Assembly: GCF_002865645.1 (NCBI RefSeq)
Contig: NW_020194693.1
Span: forward strand, 992,001 to 1,056,000
Source of the DNA: Hyaloscypha bicolor E
Taxonomy: Eukaryota; Ascomycota; Leotiomycetes; Helotiales; Hyaloscyphaceae
DNA length: 64,000 nt
Direction of reading: 5' to 3'
Below the pieces are notes generated by a model. That model searched no databases, was not told where the DNA came from, and worked only from the letters and a program-made list of their open reading frames with translations. A program made the translations under genes and the position numbers. Below, one piece after another: positions 1-13,094 of this stretch; the stretch's first letter is position 1, and each line of letters begins with the position of its first letter.

Positions 1-893
1 CTCTTTCTCTATCCTTTCCTTCTCCCGCCTCGCTCTCTCTTTCTTCCGAAGTACAACCTCCTCAAGTACACTTCTAGCAGCATCATCTTTCTGATCCCCA
101 ACCTCCTTTTCTCTTTCTTTGACCCTCAACCGCTCCTCCCAAACCCTTAAGTCTTCGTCCTTTCTCCCCAGCTCTCGCTCCTTAAAGCGTATACTATGCA
201 TCCTATCAATCCTCACCTTGCCCTTCTTCTCCTTCTCCTCTTCCGTCTCAGCTGGCTTCCCATAAATCGGATTCAGCATCCACCGTGTCCAACTATTCTT
301 CGCCGCCTCTTCATCCCTCTCCGCTTTCTCATTTTCCTCAAGCTCCCGTATTGCAGCCTGCAGCTTCCGAATCTCTCGCTTTAGCTCGAAGATAGCATCG
401 TCGTGCACCTTCCTGCTTTTCACCCATGTGGCCGCGCGCTCGGCTCTCGCTTTGTTTATCGCCGCAATGCCGGTAATTTCTGTGCTGATGTCTTCTTCAT
501 CCTGTTTTGGCTTCGTCTTCGATGTGCCAGGCGCCTTAGGAGTAGCATTTGCCGCTCGTGTCGTTGGTTTGGATTTGATTTGAGGGTAAAGGCCATCGTA
601 GGCTCGGCGTTTGTTCACGTCTTTGAGTGTTTCATACGCTTCTCCTAGCTTTTTATTGCCGGTGCAATCATCAGTAACGGCATGAAAACATGACAAAGAT
701 TAAGAAGCCTCTCTGAAGTAAGGAAACTCTGGCACACCAGCTGAAATGCTTCCGTAGCGTCGTGCTTTTTATTCCTGTCCGGGTGAAGCAGGAGGGCTAG
801 CTGCCTGTACGACTTGGTGATCGTCTCTGTGGTTGCTGATTGGTCGACCTTTAGGACAAGATAGTAGTCTTCGGTGATGACTGCAGGCGCCAT
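1..893 (-). CDS. DnaJ (J-domain) co-chaperone, 3' end outside window
   Basis: The gene starts at the ATG at 893 and reads leftward off the window edge, so the C-terminus is missing. Exon 1 is 738-893 and exon 2 is 648 down to 1, with an 89-nt intron at 649-737 (donor GTGTGC, acceptor AAAAAG). Splicing there restores a J-domain: YYLVLKVDQSATTETITKSYR, the invariant HPD loop (LLLHPDRNKK), then FQLLGEAYETLKDVNKRRAYDG. After the J-domain comes a long, highly charged coiled-coil-like stretch rich in Glu, Lys and Arg. J-domain proteins stimulate Hsp70 ATPase activity. No Gly/Phe or zinc-finger region is seen, so this looks like a class C (type III) J-protein. Its client and compartment cannot be told from the sequence. 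Confidence 0.85.
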
Positions 894-1340
894 GCCTTCA
901 CTTTGTTTCCATCCCCTATGTCTGAATTAACTTGGAATGTTTGTTTAAAGTGCTTTATGACTTATTATGGACAGAGCCGCATGGAAGGGGAGGGTTTGTT
1001 TGCTGTCAATGCATTGTCGAATGTTACACAGCAGTTCTTGTGACACATTGCTGTCCCAATCAGGAGTGTAATCGACGAGACCTTGGACAATCTGACAAAA
1101 GTAACAAGAATACCAAAACCAACAGACCTTCATGGAAAATTGCGAGGAGATCTCGGGAAGCAAAAGTGTAAACGGGAAAGCATTGTTTTCATTCCCGAGA
1201 ACATTGCCATTCCCTATCCTCAACTCAACTCATCTCTCTCCAAACAGCACTTAAATATTGGTATCATCATCCACCAATGCAACCCCATCTATGCTCTTTC
1301 GCTCGCTATTCAAATATGATCAATATGCAATACTATACAT
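894..1340. other. Intergenic: J-protein promoter and Trs120 3' flank
   Basis: The stretch lies between the J-protein start and the Trs120 stop codon. It holds only short overlapping open frames on both strands without recognisable motifs. No RNA gene was recognised. Confidence 0.5.
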
Positions 1341-4300
1341 TTACTCATCATTGTCATCATCATCACTGTCCTCATCCCGGACCAAAACAATGCACGGCTC
1401 TCTCGAATGCCAAATCCTCCTCTCTTTCGCGCCAAGAATAGCGTCCATCATCGTCCTTGTATTTGCTCTCGGTCTCCTTCCCTCAGTTGGCTTTTCGTCA
1501 TGGGGAGACTCTTGGAGTCGAGCTTCTTCTACGGAGGCGCTGATTTCGAATTCGCCTCTCGCGAGAGGCGTTAGCCCAATACGGATCTCGGCGGTTTCGT
1601 GGCCTGGGAGGTCGGGGAGAACTTCTTGTTGGATGCCGTTCCAGACTAGCTTCTTTGACAGGTCGAGCGAAATATTGTGTGGTTGATTCCTGATTGAAGG
1701 CTGGATGCGAAGGAATGGGGATATTGTACCTGAAGTTCGGTTCGTGATCTTGACTTTGAGCTCAGAGAAGCTGTCTGTGAAAAGCTCCTGCTTTAAGTCA
1801 CGACTTCCAATACCGTTGACAGAAAGTTCAATACCGATATCGTCGATCTTGAGGGCTTCAATCATGCGCGGAGTCAACCTGAGCCCTCGAAGTTCGATCT
1901 CGCCATACCTATGAGGCCCTGATTTTGTAACCCAGGCGCCGTGAAGGATCTTGAGGATTTCCTCCCGGTACCAGAATGCTTCGCGGCTCGCTCGTTCTGT
2001 ATCAGCAGATACTCGGCCGGTGCTCACGACGAACTGTCTTGCTCGTGAGGGATCAAGTGCTGGTATCGATGCTGATGGATCTTCAAGGAGGACCCGGCGA
2101 ATTGGAAACATTATACGGGATGTGTTGCCAGGAAGGATCTCTTCATCAATGGCACCACCGTTGGCGATATTAAGATGAACCTGGAGCTGGCACGGCCAAG
2201 CGTTTCGAAGATCGAGCAGGAGAAGACAATAGTCATCTGGCGTGAAAGTCTCATCTTCGTCTTCGCCGTTGACATTCGACCAAAGAGATCTCGGAATGCT
2301 ACCTGTAAGGGGCAGAACATCCATCCTCGCCAGCTCAATGCTGGCGTTGACGGTAACGGTCAGTGGCAGGCTCACTTGCCTTGTGTGGAACTTGTCTTGC
2401 ACGTCACCGGCAGGTACACCAAGATGGGCGTAATCGATTTGCACAACGGCACTTGTGAGCCCAGGCTTACCAAGAATCTCCATCTCAAACGTTGCTGTCC
2501 CACCAGGATCAATATACAGTTTCTCACTATCTTTCATCTTCCAGCGCAGGGCTTGTTTGCGAGCATATATTAATTCGCATTCATACAGTTCTGCCGCGGA
2601 AGCTTCGCGATTGCTCATTGCTTGCTGGAGAGGTCCTTGCGTTGAATCTTTGAATGAAAACAAGAGTAGATCTACTGGCGTTTCTTTCGATAAATTTTGT
2701 AGCGTGATCGAAAATGTCTGGCGCTCTCCTTCTAATACCATGACTGCAGACTGGGACAGAGTGGTGGATTTGACAATCACAACGGGTTGTCTGTCGATTA
2801 CATTCAGTCCTAGGGACGTGGCCTTCGGCGGAATTATAGACGAAGTAGCCGTAATGGAGCCTGAGCCAACACTGGTGGGACGATCCTTTTCCTTGAAAAG
2901 TGCTGCGACGCCAATGGTTTTGATCTTCACTTCTCCCCGGGGTGACCAAGGCTCTTCAAATATAGGGAACCGTCTTTCCCTACATCCCCTGACTCGGATG
3001 ACGCATCCAGTTATCTTCAATTGGCCAGAAGCCTTTGGAGTTCCAAATATCGTGAGAATCTGAGTTCGGTAAGGGCCAATTACGGTCTTCTGTGTCCCAG
3101 ACTCAAACTCAGCTCCTTCCGACTCAAGCCTGAGATTCTCGATTTCAATATCAAACTCGTATGGATTCTGCAGAGTAACTTTGAAAATCGCTCCTTCTCC
3201 AGCAACCAGCAGATGATCCACGGCTGCAGTATCCGGAGTCCGTAAAAATGGATTATAGATAAATGGGTTGACTTCTCGTGATGCTGCAACAGCGGATGCA
3301 CCCGGAAGTTCATTGCGTGTGTGTGGTATGGGCGTTCGAGTTGGTGCCAAGGCCTCAAGCTCCACGCCCCTGACCAGGAATTCGTCCCAGTATTCAGCGG
3401 TCAAGTTCTTGACGCCCAGGTTCCTGGCTGCGCCAAGTGTTCTTGATATGTTTGTTGCAAGCCGAATTTGCTCGTCTCGACTCATCGAAGGCGATGCATC
3501 CTCACTCCGAGGTCCAGGTGCCACTCCGCTGCCAGCAGTCCGTAATAAGTCCGCTGTAAACTTCAGAACGCCGTTAAAATCCGGTAATGCTTCTGAGAAA
3601 TTGATGCATGATCGAAGGACATCCAGCTTGAGGTTTCGGCCACCGAAAGACCGGATAGAGGCATTCTGTACGATTCTTGCAATCGTTGCCTCATTTGAAT
3701 CATCGATGGAGTCGTCTTCCGCAGCACTCAACTTGGACGCAACAACGCCATACGCTTGGCCGAGTGAGCCGAGGAACGTATCCACTCCAACCTCCACATC
3801 TCCTTCGCCCAAATCGAGGGCTCCTGCCCCGTTCGTATTGCCATTGACATTACTCAGGGCAGCCAATCCAGCAGCAGGATGGACCCCCATCTCAGCAGCT
3901 CCTTTTAGTCTCGCCTGAACCAAACCTGGTATGAGAACGTAAACCAACTCACGGGTTACCATCGCCTTCTTCCTATGATAGCCTAATGAACCAAGGACCG
4001 ATGCAATTCCACTCAAAATTATAGTCCTGTCGACGACAGGTAAATTCTCTGGTGATGATGTCGTTGGAAATGCTCGGAATAAGATAGTGATGATTTCTGT
4101 TCTTGCAGGGCGGATATTCAATCGAGGTGTAGTGAGGTTCGGGCTTTTTTTGATGGGCGTTCCTCGAACCAGTAGTTGCAAGACATCGTCGTCCAGAACT
4201 CCGCCAGCTAGATGAATCGCTGAAAGTAACTTCGAAAACCGGATCACAGACTCGGAGAATGGATATTGAGGTAATGACTCTCCAGTATTGTTGGCGGCTC

Positions 4301-5764
4301 TGGTATAGAGATTTAGGATCCTGTCTAACAGCTCTGGAAGCAGTGCAGATAGGTTTTGCAAAGCAACCAGGCGATTACTTGTTGGACTTTTTTGCTGATC
4401 CGCAGCAGTAATTGGGATCACTGCTTTCTGATCGGTAGAAACGTAGCAGATTTGGGGGATCTGGAAGTCTAGGCCAGTCCAAGCAATCATGAGCATGCAG
4501 ACAATGATGTTATCAAGGGCTTTGGCATGCCACAAGTGATCGAGGTTATTTCTTGCGATGTAGGCGGCATCAATCAACTCCTTCAAGGCATCTCCCCATC
4601 TTCCAGCTATCATGTAGAGCGAGCCTATCACAATACCAACTCGACTCTTGCCTTTATTTCTTGAGCGTTCACTGATGCTGTTAGATCCAAACCCCTGGAC
4701 TGAGACTCGATCGCTGCTGGAGCTTCGGAGATCAGGAGTTAGGCGAGGGTGAACGTTTCTCTGTAGATTTCTGGGGGAACCATTTGGGCCCACAGTGTCA
4801 TCAAAGGTACTTGAGCCATCAGATGGTATGCCATTCATAGGCGTAGTAGGCCGACCAGACGGTGTTGAGGAATTGGAACCTGCGCCAGGTGGAAAAACAG
4901 GCATTGACATTCGGACATGGCTCCGATCAACACTTCCAGCCGGTGATGACGACCGGGAATCCTCTGGTAATGAATATTGGGAATTCCGCCGCGAGAGCAT
5001 CTCACCCTGTATTGTTGGCCAAGAAGATCCATTGTGCTGACGACTGACCTGGGAATTGCTTGGAGAGTCGATGGTGTTCAAGGCCTGAAGCGACTTGGCC
5101 AGTGTTGTCATCTCTGCCAGCAGCATTGAAGATATATCGCACATGATCGTCTTCATGGTTGTTATCTTGCATTTCTCCGCAGGTGGTACTGCAATTAAGC
5201 CTTCCGGTAGAGCAGCAGCATTCTCCTTTAAGGTGAAGTCGAACAACAGCAATTGATGCACCAGTGCCTTTGGATATCTGTCCCGGAGATCCTCCAAATC
5301 CTGGTATAGTTCTCGCATATTATGCTCTGGCCGAGGGGGTCCATTTCCATTGAGACTCCTTCTCGTCTTCCCTCGATATGATACATGGTTCAGCTCTACG
5401 CCATCTGCCAGGGCGAGAATAACCAGAGGCTCGCGGTACAGCTCGAAGGGCGAGAGGCTGAGATGGGTGTTCGGAGGGTAGAAAGTCGTGAGATCGTACA
5501 CAATCATTCCCGTCGGGAAAGCTAGAGGTGAGAACATGTCTGTGAATCATTAGCACTGTTGTAGCAGAGCTTCTCTACTCGGGACTCGGGGCAGGTCTCA
5601 CTCCTATTCGGCCGTCCATCTGGACTGATGTCCCCCAATCGCACAACATTCTCAGGCTGTAATCTGTCAACGAAGCTGAGGAACCGAGCGCGCTTGATCT
5701 GCCCGATGGGGAGGAGGACCACTCGCACTCTGGCAGGTGCAGCGGGGGAGAGTTGATCCAGCAT
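1341..5764 (-). CDS. trs120: TRAPPII complex subunit Trs120 (TRAPPC9 family)
   Basis: Two exons, 5602-5764 and 1341-5539, encode 1453 aa. The 62-nt intron (5540-5601, GTGAGA...CACAG) joins SPDGRPNR to NMFSPLAFP, giving the unbroken Trs120 N-terminal signature SPDGRPNRNMFSPLAFPTG; the larger open frame on its own would miss the first 54 codons. The N-terminus APARVRVVLLPIGQIKRARFLSFVDRL is also typical. The middle is rich in Ser/Pro (about residues 200-350), followed by helical repeat-like segments. The C-terminal half is beta-rich with Ig-like stretches, and the protein ends in a very acidic tail (DEDSDDDDNDE). Trs120 is a subunit specific to TRAPPII, the exchange factor complex for the Ypt31/Rab11 GTPase at the late Golgi. 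The Aspergillus homologue, HypA, is needed for normal hyphal growth. Length and start agree with the family. Confidence 0.92.
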
Positions 5765-8700
5765 CTTAACAACATTGGGGATGCGCCTCAGACTGTTGAA
5801 CGTTAGGTTTGGAGAGGCAGCGGCGCTATCTGGTCTTGATGGGATCCATCTTGCAGCAGGTCCAGTACAAGCAATGTTCGGAGACGAAAATTAAGCCCAG
5901 CTTGCTGGCAGAAGCCTTTGTAGTTCGCAGTGTGCTCTGAGATGAATGCCTTCAATGTCTTCTACGGTGACCTTTTTGCACCCTTGACATCGCTCTAATG
6001 TAAATCCGTGCCGATGTGACAGACCTCGAGGGTTTCAGTATTCTCCTTTATGCTCTGATGAAAGATTGCCTATTCATGCTCAATTCTTTCACCTTCTCTC
6101 AATATTGCAAGTTTATCAATTTCTAACGTCATGGTAAAGCTCTCAAGTTTCCACTGTCCATCAGACTGAATCCGCAATAACCTAATTTTCGGCCCGAGAT
6201 TCACACTCCGAAGCGAGCGAGGTCCTGGGGGAAATTAATCTAACAATCTTTTCCGTTTGACTTAAGCCTCAACCTGTCCTTTCAGACAACCTAGTTTGCC
6301 TGTCTGCTGCTGTGTACAAAGCGAAATGCAGCTCCTGGGCAAGGAGATGTAGAAAGAGGGGCTTGCCAGGCGAAGTCATTCGTCAAGTCAACTCACTGGA
6401 GCCACAATTTATGGAATGTTTGAACACAGTTTATCACCTTCCAATCATGTTGGACCTGAGGTTGGGCCCTTAACAATACAATGTCTTCTCGGTGCTAGCT
6501 CGGTCCTCTGCTTTCTCGGTCCTCCTCGTCGATACCAAAGGGAACTCGGCCTTCGCCTCCATGTCATTTGACTGATATCTCGAATGGCCTTGCCAACCAA
6601 ATCAATCTCAGTCAATACGATTCGAGAAGAGATAACCAACATCCTCTAGTTGGATATGAAAGATGCGGGCCCCATATGGAACTTCACGAACATGATGGGA
6701 TTGGAGAGGCTATTTGCGTCCATGAGAGAAGTATTCAGAGTACTGGTTGACTTCCATGGCGGGGTTCGCAGATGCTAGAATTCGTGACAAAACTCGAACT
6801 CGGAACCGGTAGTTTCACTCTTGAAGATGGTATGCTTGATTCCATGCCTCCCAACAAGAGATATCTCCTCTCAATGCTGAGCCAAGCTTTCCAGAAACAC
6901 GAGGTGCTCCTCAGACCCGCAGCAGCATGGTCAAGAAGGCATGTCAGGACGACTGCCAGTATGTTGGACCTCACGTGCAGAAGACGGATATCTGGATCTG
7001 GAGCAATTCCCAGCTCGAACCCGAATGCTGCATCTTTCATCTTGTCCCCAAGTAGATGATGGCGGCCTCTGGTATCTTGCCATCTCTTCCCCACTCTCCC
7101 ATATCTCTCCTCGCCACTGATCTTTGACGGAGAACCCAGACCACCCGCAGTATAGTTTAGGTTGTCTTGAAGGTATCACATCCAAGGAAGGCAGCAAGCG
7201 CGCAAGCTACCGGCTCCTAAGACATGCCATCTTATTAGCGAAGAGAACTTGGTGCCGAGATCGACGTTGTTTACGGGACCAGCTCGAGCTCGGCATGGAT
7301 CGCACAGCCCCTGAGGACGAAAAGGGGACTTGAGAACCTAGGGAAGGGTAGACGGTTGTACTGGGAGTATCGAGGCAGGGCTTGACCGCACTGTATGAGG
7401 ATGTGATGTATTGTGGGAGTTAGGTTCGATTTCTCGCATCGATGGACCAGTGCCGCTACCTCCTCTGAACGGATTTACCTGGGAAATGGACGGGTCCTTG
7501 CTCGTGGCAATCTGTCGTGTGATTAATCGTTCGATTGTCTTTATGTTTCATTCTATTATCTTCACATCCGTTGCTTTGTTTCTACTCGTAGTCCCTAAGC
7601 GCCTAGCATTCGATCCCTCGGTATCTTGTTGATCCCCTGTTCATGTCAAGGACTCCTATTCCAGTAATCTAGGACCCGCATCATCACGAGCATCGCTGCA
7701 ATCCTTCCACCGCAGCCGACCTGAATGTTGTACAACCTGTCTCCCCAGCCCTCAGTGAAGGGATTTCGATTTCACCGCCTCTTCACCATCCCCAAACATT
7801 CTCTAGAACGTGCGAAGTGACGCTCAGACGCTGTTCAGAGAGGCCCATCGGCCATTTTAGGCATTCGACAGCAAGTAGACACTACGACGCTGCTTGATCA
7901 AGGTAGCGGGGCAAGAACGACTTGGAACACTCCACTCCGACAATACCCAGACCTGGTGATTTTTTGGAAGTTACCAATCGCCTTTGCTCAAAGAGATGCT
8001 ATATATCTTCCAAGATCTTCAAATATTGCTAGATGCAGCGGCCATCCTTATGGGCGACAAAGGTAAGAGTAACTCCTACAATCTCAGGCACCTCACTCCA
8101 AGCATATCGAGGAACGTGGGAATTGACTTGTATCAAGGCTGTTTGACAGACCCGGCAGAATCTTCAAACAAGCACTCACTTATGTGGACGTGGTTTGAAA
8201 GACCTCTCTGAAGCGGTTACCTCAACGCGTTTTTGTTCATGTTCCTACAATCATAGCCAGCGTCCATATCGGTACCTATGACTAACGTAAATGCAATCCA
8301 CTGGCTTAGCTCTTCCGGTTCGAATGACCCTCGAAACCTTAGGCCCTGCCACGTCCCGTTACTGCGTGCAACGCAAACATTTCTTTTCATGAAATGTTAC
8401 GCAAGCCGTATGCCGGTAAGCCATGCTTCCGGTTCCGCCAGCCATATTGAGTAACCTTGAGGCCAGGCAGAAATGAATCAACAGACCAAGTTCTCTCTCG
8501 GTATCCAGAGTGGTACACTCACTCAGGAAGTGAAAGATCCCCGTGTTCCCCGAAAATACTTTACCAGCTTCATGTCTCCCTCTTTACAAATGCAAACCTC
8601 TCCCGATCAGCTTGAGCTGCTTTGCCATAAATCAGTCTCGAAGAAACATTTGATTCAAGATCTCCTATACATTTCAAGTGCATTTTAAGCAGAGATGCTT

Positions 8701-9687
8701 CAGGTTCAACCCCATTGCCATGTTACTCAAATATACTAATGCTTCTCCAGGACTGCTTCATAGCATAGGAGCTACCTGTCGGCTTATTCAAGCTCGAGGC
8801 CAATTATCCAGTCTCCTGGTCATCCTTTTGTGACCGGAAAGCTCTTGATATTCTGTGCGCTACTACGAATTTCAAACGTGCAAACCAACCTTGCACATTC
8901 CTGCCAAGTTGAAAGCTCCACAGGAAATTGACCTATCGTGGCATATACTATAGCCTACATAAAGGTCTCTGGATCTTCGCAGCGGGTCGTTTCTGGTTCG
9001 GTGTTTCTGGCCGCATTGGAGAGTATCCAACTCTCTGTTGCCACGACCGGTGGCCGATAATCTTGGAAAAAGCCAAAATTGGAGCTCTGCGTAAGCACTT
9101 TACAGCAAATTCTTATGAATTTTCGGCCAGGAGAGTGCTAGAATCGAGTCGGCCCGAGAAGCCTATCAACCGCTGCAGACGGTCAGGAATTCGTCACGTG
9201 ATCTAAATTTCTTCTCGACTCCTTACCACCTTCTCTTACATCGGACCTCCAATTTAAAACCAAGCGGAGGTGGTCCATCAAATTCCCGAAGTTTGGGACT
9301 GTCTACAATTTTGGGGCCCTTTGTTTCAGAGCATCTGGGTTTATGATCTGATTTAGTGCTATGATACGAACGATTTCCTGTTTCCTCTGAAAGTCTGCAT
9401 AATCGAGCACTGAGTGCTTACTTTACTAAGCTTATAAAGCCAAGTGGTATCTACAAGCTTCAAAAGTGAGCCGGTGGTAGTGAGAGGTGAATTGTTGTTA
9501 TTTATTGACAATGACGATGTCGGTGACGTCTCTCGAGCCTCTGGGGGTCGAAGTGAATAGGGGGAAGCGAAGATGGTATCTCGATGCCAGCACTGGGTTA
9601 TTGTTTCCAAGCTCTCCGATCTCTGCATCACCCAGGTCGTCGAACCACGTCCCTCTTCAAGCTACAGTCCACAAACAAAGACCCAAG
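5765..9687. other. Gene-poor 3.9-kb stretch with short coding-like relics
   Basis: No intact gene is visible. GC content is like that of neighbouring genes, so this is not an AT-rich repeat. Several short open segments look like former coding sequence but change frame or hit stops. Examples on the plus strand are about 6640-6770 (LDMKDAGPIWNFTNMMGLERLF...), 6900-7110 (ends VDDGGLWYLAISSPLSH) and 7240-7370 (GAEIDVVYGTSSSSAWIAQ, then LYWEYRGRA). I could not assign them to a family. A TCACGTGAT site lies near 9194, about 490 bp before the NRPS-like start. The final part holds the promoter and leader of that gene. Confidence 0.4.
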
Positions 9688-12631
9688 ATGGCGCAAACAT
9701 TGCTACAGACCCTCACCCAGACTGCTCAACATGCGACCGGCAAGGCAATGATCCTTTACGGCTCCCCTCTCGAAAAAGGCCATATTACTTTGTCTTACAA
9801 TGCCTTGTCAAGGACAGCAGATGAGCGAGCTTTGCATTTACTCCCGCATCTGAACCTTAAGAATAACAATATTGTTCTCCTTCATGTTAACAGCCATTAC
9901 GTTGCCATAATCTACTTTTGGGCCATTGTTGCGGCCGGCGGCATCCCCTGCATGTCAACTCCGGTCTCGAAGGATGGCTTGCCAAGACGGAAACACCTGA
10001 CCTCGGTCCTAAAATTACTGAACAACCCCCTTATTATCACGACCCAAGAGCTGGCAAAGGATTTCGCTGATCTGGGCAATATTCAATTGAAAACTACCGA
10101 AGAGCTCGAAGCAACACCTACACATCTTCTGGACAGCAAACTTATTTCTCTGGGAGGCTATAAGAAGTCCCAAGATGATGTAGCCGTCCTCATGCTGACA
10201 TCTGGAAGCACGGGGAACTCGAAAGCCGTGGCACTCACACACAGCCAGATTTTGCATGCCGTTGTTGGTAAGAGCTTACTCCACCATACTACCGAGGACG
10301 ATGTCTTCCTCAACTGGACTGGCTTGGATCACGTTGCGAATCTGCTGGAAATCCACCTTCACGCCATGAGTCTAGGAGCTATTCAAATTCACGTTCCCAG
10401 CGCAGCAGTTCTCGCAGAGCCGATGGTATTCGTGGAGAAGCTTTCGAAGCACAAGGTTTCTTACACTTTTGCCCCCAACTTCTTCCTTGCAAATCTCGTC
10501 CGACGGCTCTTGGAAACACCCTTGAAGGAAGAGAACGTACATCCGGCTCGGGTAGCCTATCGACCATCCAGCACGTTCCAAATCCCCATCAGACCGAGAC
10601 AAAATGGAGAAGATCGAGTTCAATTGCCTAAGAGAGCACTTGTCGATTTGTCGAATCTCCGAGCTTTGGTCTCTGGAGGCGAGTCAAATGTAGTCCAGAC
10701 CTGCGAAACGCTGACGAATCTACTCCACCACTTTGGTGCACCAAAGTCATTTATTCGCCCTGGCTTTGGCATGACAGAGACATGCGCAGGCTCCATTTAC
10801 AACACTATCGATTGCCCTATATACGACCTTGGTAGGAACGCGGAATTCGCTTGCCTTGGAGAGTGCATTCCGGGTATGAATTTCCGAATTCGCCTTCAAG
10901 ACGGCTCCTCTGCTGCCGAGAACGAGGTTGGAGAGTTACAGGTAAAGGGTGAGGTAGTCTTCAAGTGTTACTACAATAACAAGTGTGCCACAGTGAAGAG
11001 TTTTACGGAAGACGGCTGGTTCAAGACTGGTGATCGAGGTTTCAAGGATTCTAAAGGTCGTCTTCACTTAACTGGTCGCGACAAGGATACAGTTGTTCTC
11101 AATGGGTAAGCATATACCACAACCTTCTATTTGGGCTTTTCTGACTGAAGTCAGTGTAAGCCATCATCCGCAAGCAATTGAATCCGCAATCGAGATTGCA
11201 AAGATTCCCGGTGTCACACCGTCACACGTTGCCGTCTTCGCGCATCGAGCTACGAATTCAGAAACTGAATCTATCGTCGTTGTCTACCTCCCATCGTATA
11301 ATATCTCTGATCCAAGTCCTAGAGTTCACGCAGCAGCATTGATCTCGAAGGTTGTGGTTACTCATTGTGGCACGCGTCCTGACAAGATTCTCCCCCTTGA
11401 CGCAAACTTCCTCCAGAAGTCTTCTCTAGGAAAGCTTCCTCGGTCCAAAATCAGAACAGCTTTTGAAGAGGGAAAATATGATTACCTGATCAAGCACGAT
11501 GAGGAACTGGTTGTTTGCTACAAAGACCCTGAATTTGAGCCTGCTTCAACTGGAACTGAATTCACCATCGTCGATGCTTGCAACTCGCTCTTGAACACCA
11601 CTGGTGCCGAGCTAGGCGTCCATAACGACCTATTCAAGCTTGGTATCTCATCAATCGATCTCCTCAAGCTCCGTCTCCACCTACAGCGCAGCCTCGATAT
11701 CCCCGAAATACCCATCACCGTCTTTTTCTCCAAGCCTGTGATCCGAGATCTAGCAATCGCGCTCGAGCATCTCCAAAAGCACAGGTACGACCCTGTCGTC
11801 GCCCTACAGCCCGAAGGCACCAAGACGCCCCTCTTCCTCTTCCACCCGGGCACCGGCGAAGTACTGTCCTTCATGAACATCTCCCGCCACTTCCCCGACC
11901 GCCCGATCTACGCTCTCCGCGCCCGCGGTTTCGACAATGAACTCTTCTTCTCCACCCTCGACGAGCTCATCACCACATACCACACCGCAATCAAAAAAGT
12001 CCAGCCCACCGGTCCCTACGCCTTCCTCGGCTACTCCTTCGGCAGCTTTCCCGCCTTTGAGATCACAAAGCTGTTAGAGGCTGCTGGCGACGAAGTTAAG
12101 ATGCTCGCCGTTCTCGACCAGGCACCATTTCAGCAGGAGCGAGCCCGCAAGTACGATTGGTACGAAGTCAGCTTGACGATTGCTTTTTTCCTGGGTCTCT
12201 GCACGGAGGAGTTTGCGTACAAGGCTATGCCTGCCTACCGCCTCTGTTCCCATTCCCAAGTCCTCGATGCTATCTTCATGATGGCTCCGAAGCATCGGAT
12301 TGAGGAGCTTGGCATGACGAAGGAGAAGCTTGATAACTGGGCAAACTTGGCATTGCATCTGAAGAAGACTGTGTGTGATTGGGAGCCGACGGGTGTGGTC
12401 AGCAAGATGGATGTCTTCTACACGGGTCCGCTGGTTGGCTTAGTTCCTGCGAAGACGACTGATGAGTGGTTTATGAATTTTATTGCGCTGTGGGGGCAGT
12501 TTGTGGAAGATGGCGAGGGAAGTGTTACGTTCACTGAGGTCGGTGGTACGCATCGGACAATGATCAGCCCTCCACACCTTACTGGCTTCATCAGAACCTT
12601 TAAGAAAGTGATGGAGGCAAGAGGACTTTGA
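9688..12631 (+). CDS. NRPS-like enzyme, adenylation-thiolation-thioesterase (A-T-TE)
   Basis: Exons 9688-11105 and 11155-12631 encode 964 aa. The 49-nt intron (GTAAGC...GTCAG) joins VVLNG to VSHHPQAIESAIE. The ATG at 9688 (context AAGATGG) was chosen over an upstream in-frame extension that lacks domain homology. Domains in order: an adenylation domain with TSGSTGNSKAVALTH near residue 170, GFGMTETCAG near 358, GWFKTGDRGF near 444 and the lysine motif SLGKLPRSKIRTAF; a carrier domain with DLFKLGISSIDLLKL near 630, whose Ser carries phosphopantetheine; and a thioesterase with GYSFGS (nucleophile Ser) near 763 and a late His (GTHRTM) near 936. The A-T-TE order and length match fungal enzymes such as those making atromentin, terrequinone precursors or microperfuranone, which dimerise aromatic alpha-keto acids. 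The true substrate is not determinable by eye. There is no condensation domain. It faces a dehydrogenase gene convergently. Confidence 0.88.
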
Positions 12632-13094
12632 ATGAATGCCACGTATCAGAATGGCACAGTGGGACTAGAGAAAAGCATAAATGGTAAATCAAAAGCAACT
12701 CCACCCTGCAATTAAAACACGTTGATTTCAAAGTACCATTTCTTCTGCGAGCATTGAAAGTGTTAATCCAGCACTCCGCTGAACATCTAGGATCGTTGGA
12801 ATAGAAAGGCTCATCTGAAAGTACGAATAGCTCTAGATCACATTGGGAACTTTGTCCCATCATTCGGTAGAACATTAAGGATTATGTAGACTTAAATATC
12901 TCGCAGACTCGCAGCAATCTGAATCCGGAAGAGTGTGACTGTGTGACCTAGGGGGAAATTTGAATTATCACTCCGCAAAACCTTCGGCATCCGTATATGG
13001 AAAGAACCCCGAACACTCAATTTCCATGTCCAAACCAGCAGTGGTTTATTGTATTAATATCTTGATATCTCTTTAATTGCTATTCCCCCCCCCC
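12632..13094. other. Convergent 3' intergenic region
   Basis: The stretch lies between the stop codons of the NRPS-like gene and the dehydrogenase. It contains a poly-C run near 13086-13094 and no credible reading frame. Confidence 0.5.

Noticed and set aside
2455..3918. Plus-strand frames of about 200 codons (2455-3063, 3268-3918)
   Set aside because: They are antisense to the Trs120 coding sequence and have no family motifs.
6735..7197. Two overlapping minus-strand frames of 88 and 119 codons
   Set aside because: No motif or splice context; the plus-strand relics in the same place look more protein-like.
8310..8335. GGTTCGAATGACC, resembling a tRNA B-box
   Set aside because: No A-box at the right distance and no cloverleaf pairing around it.
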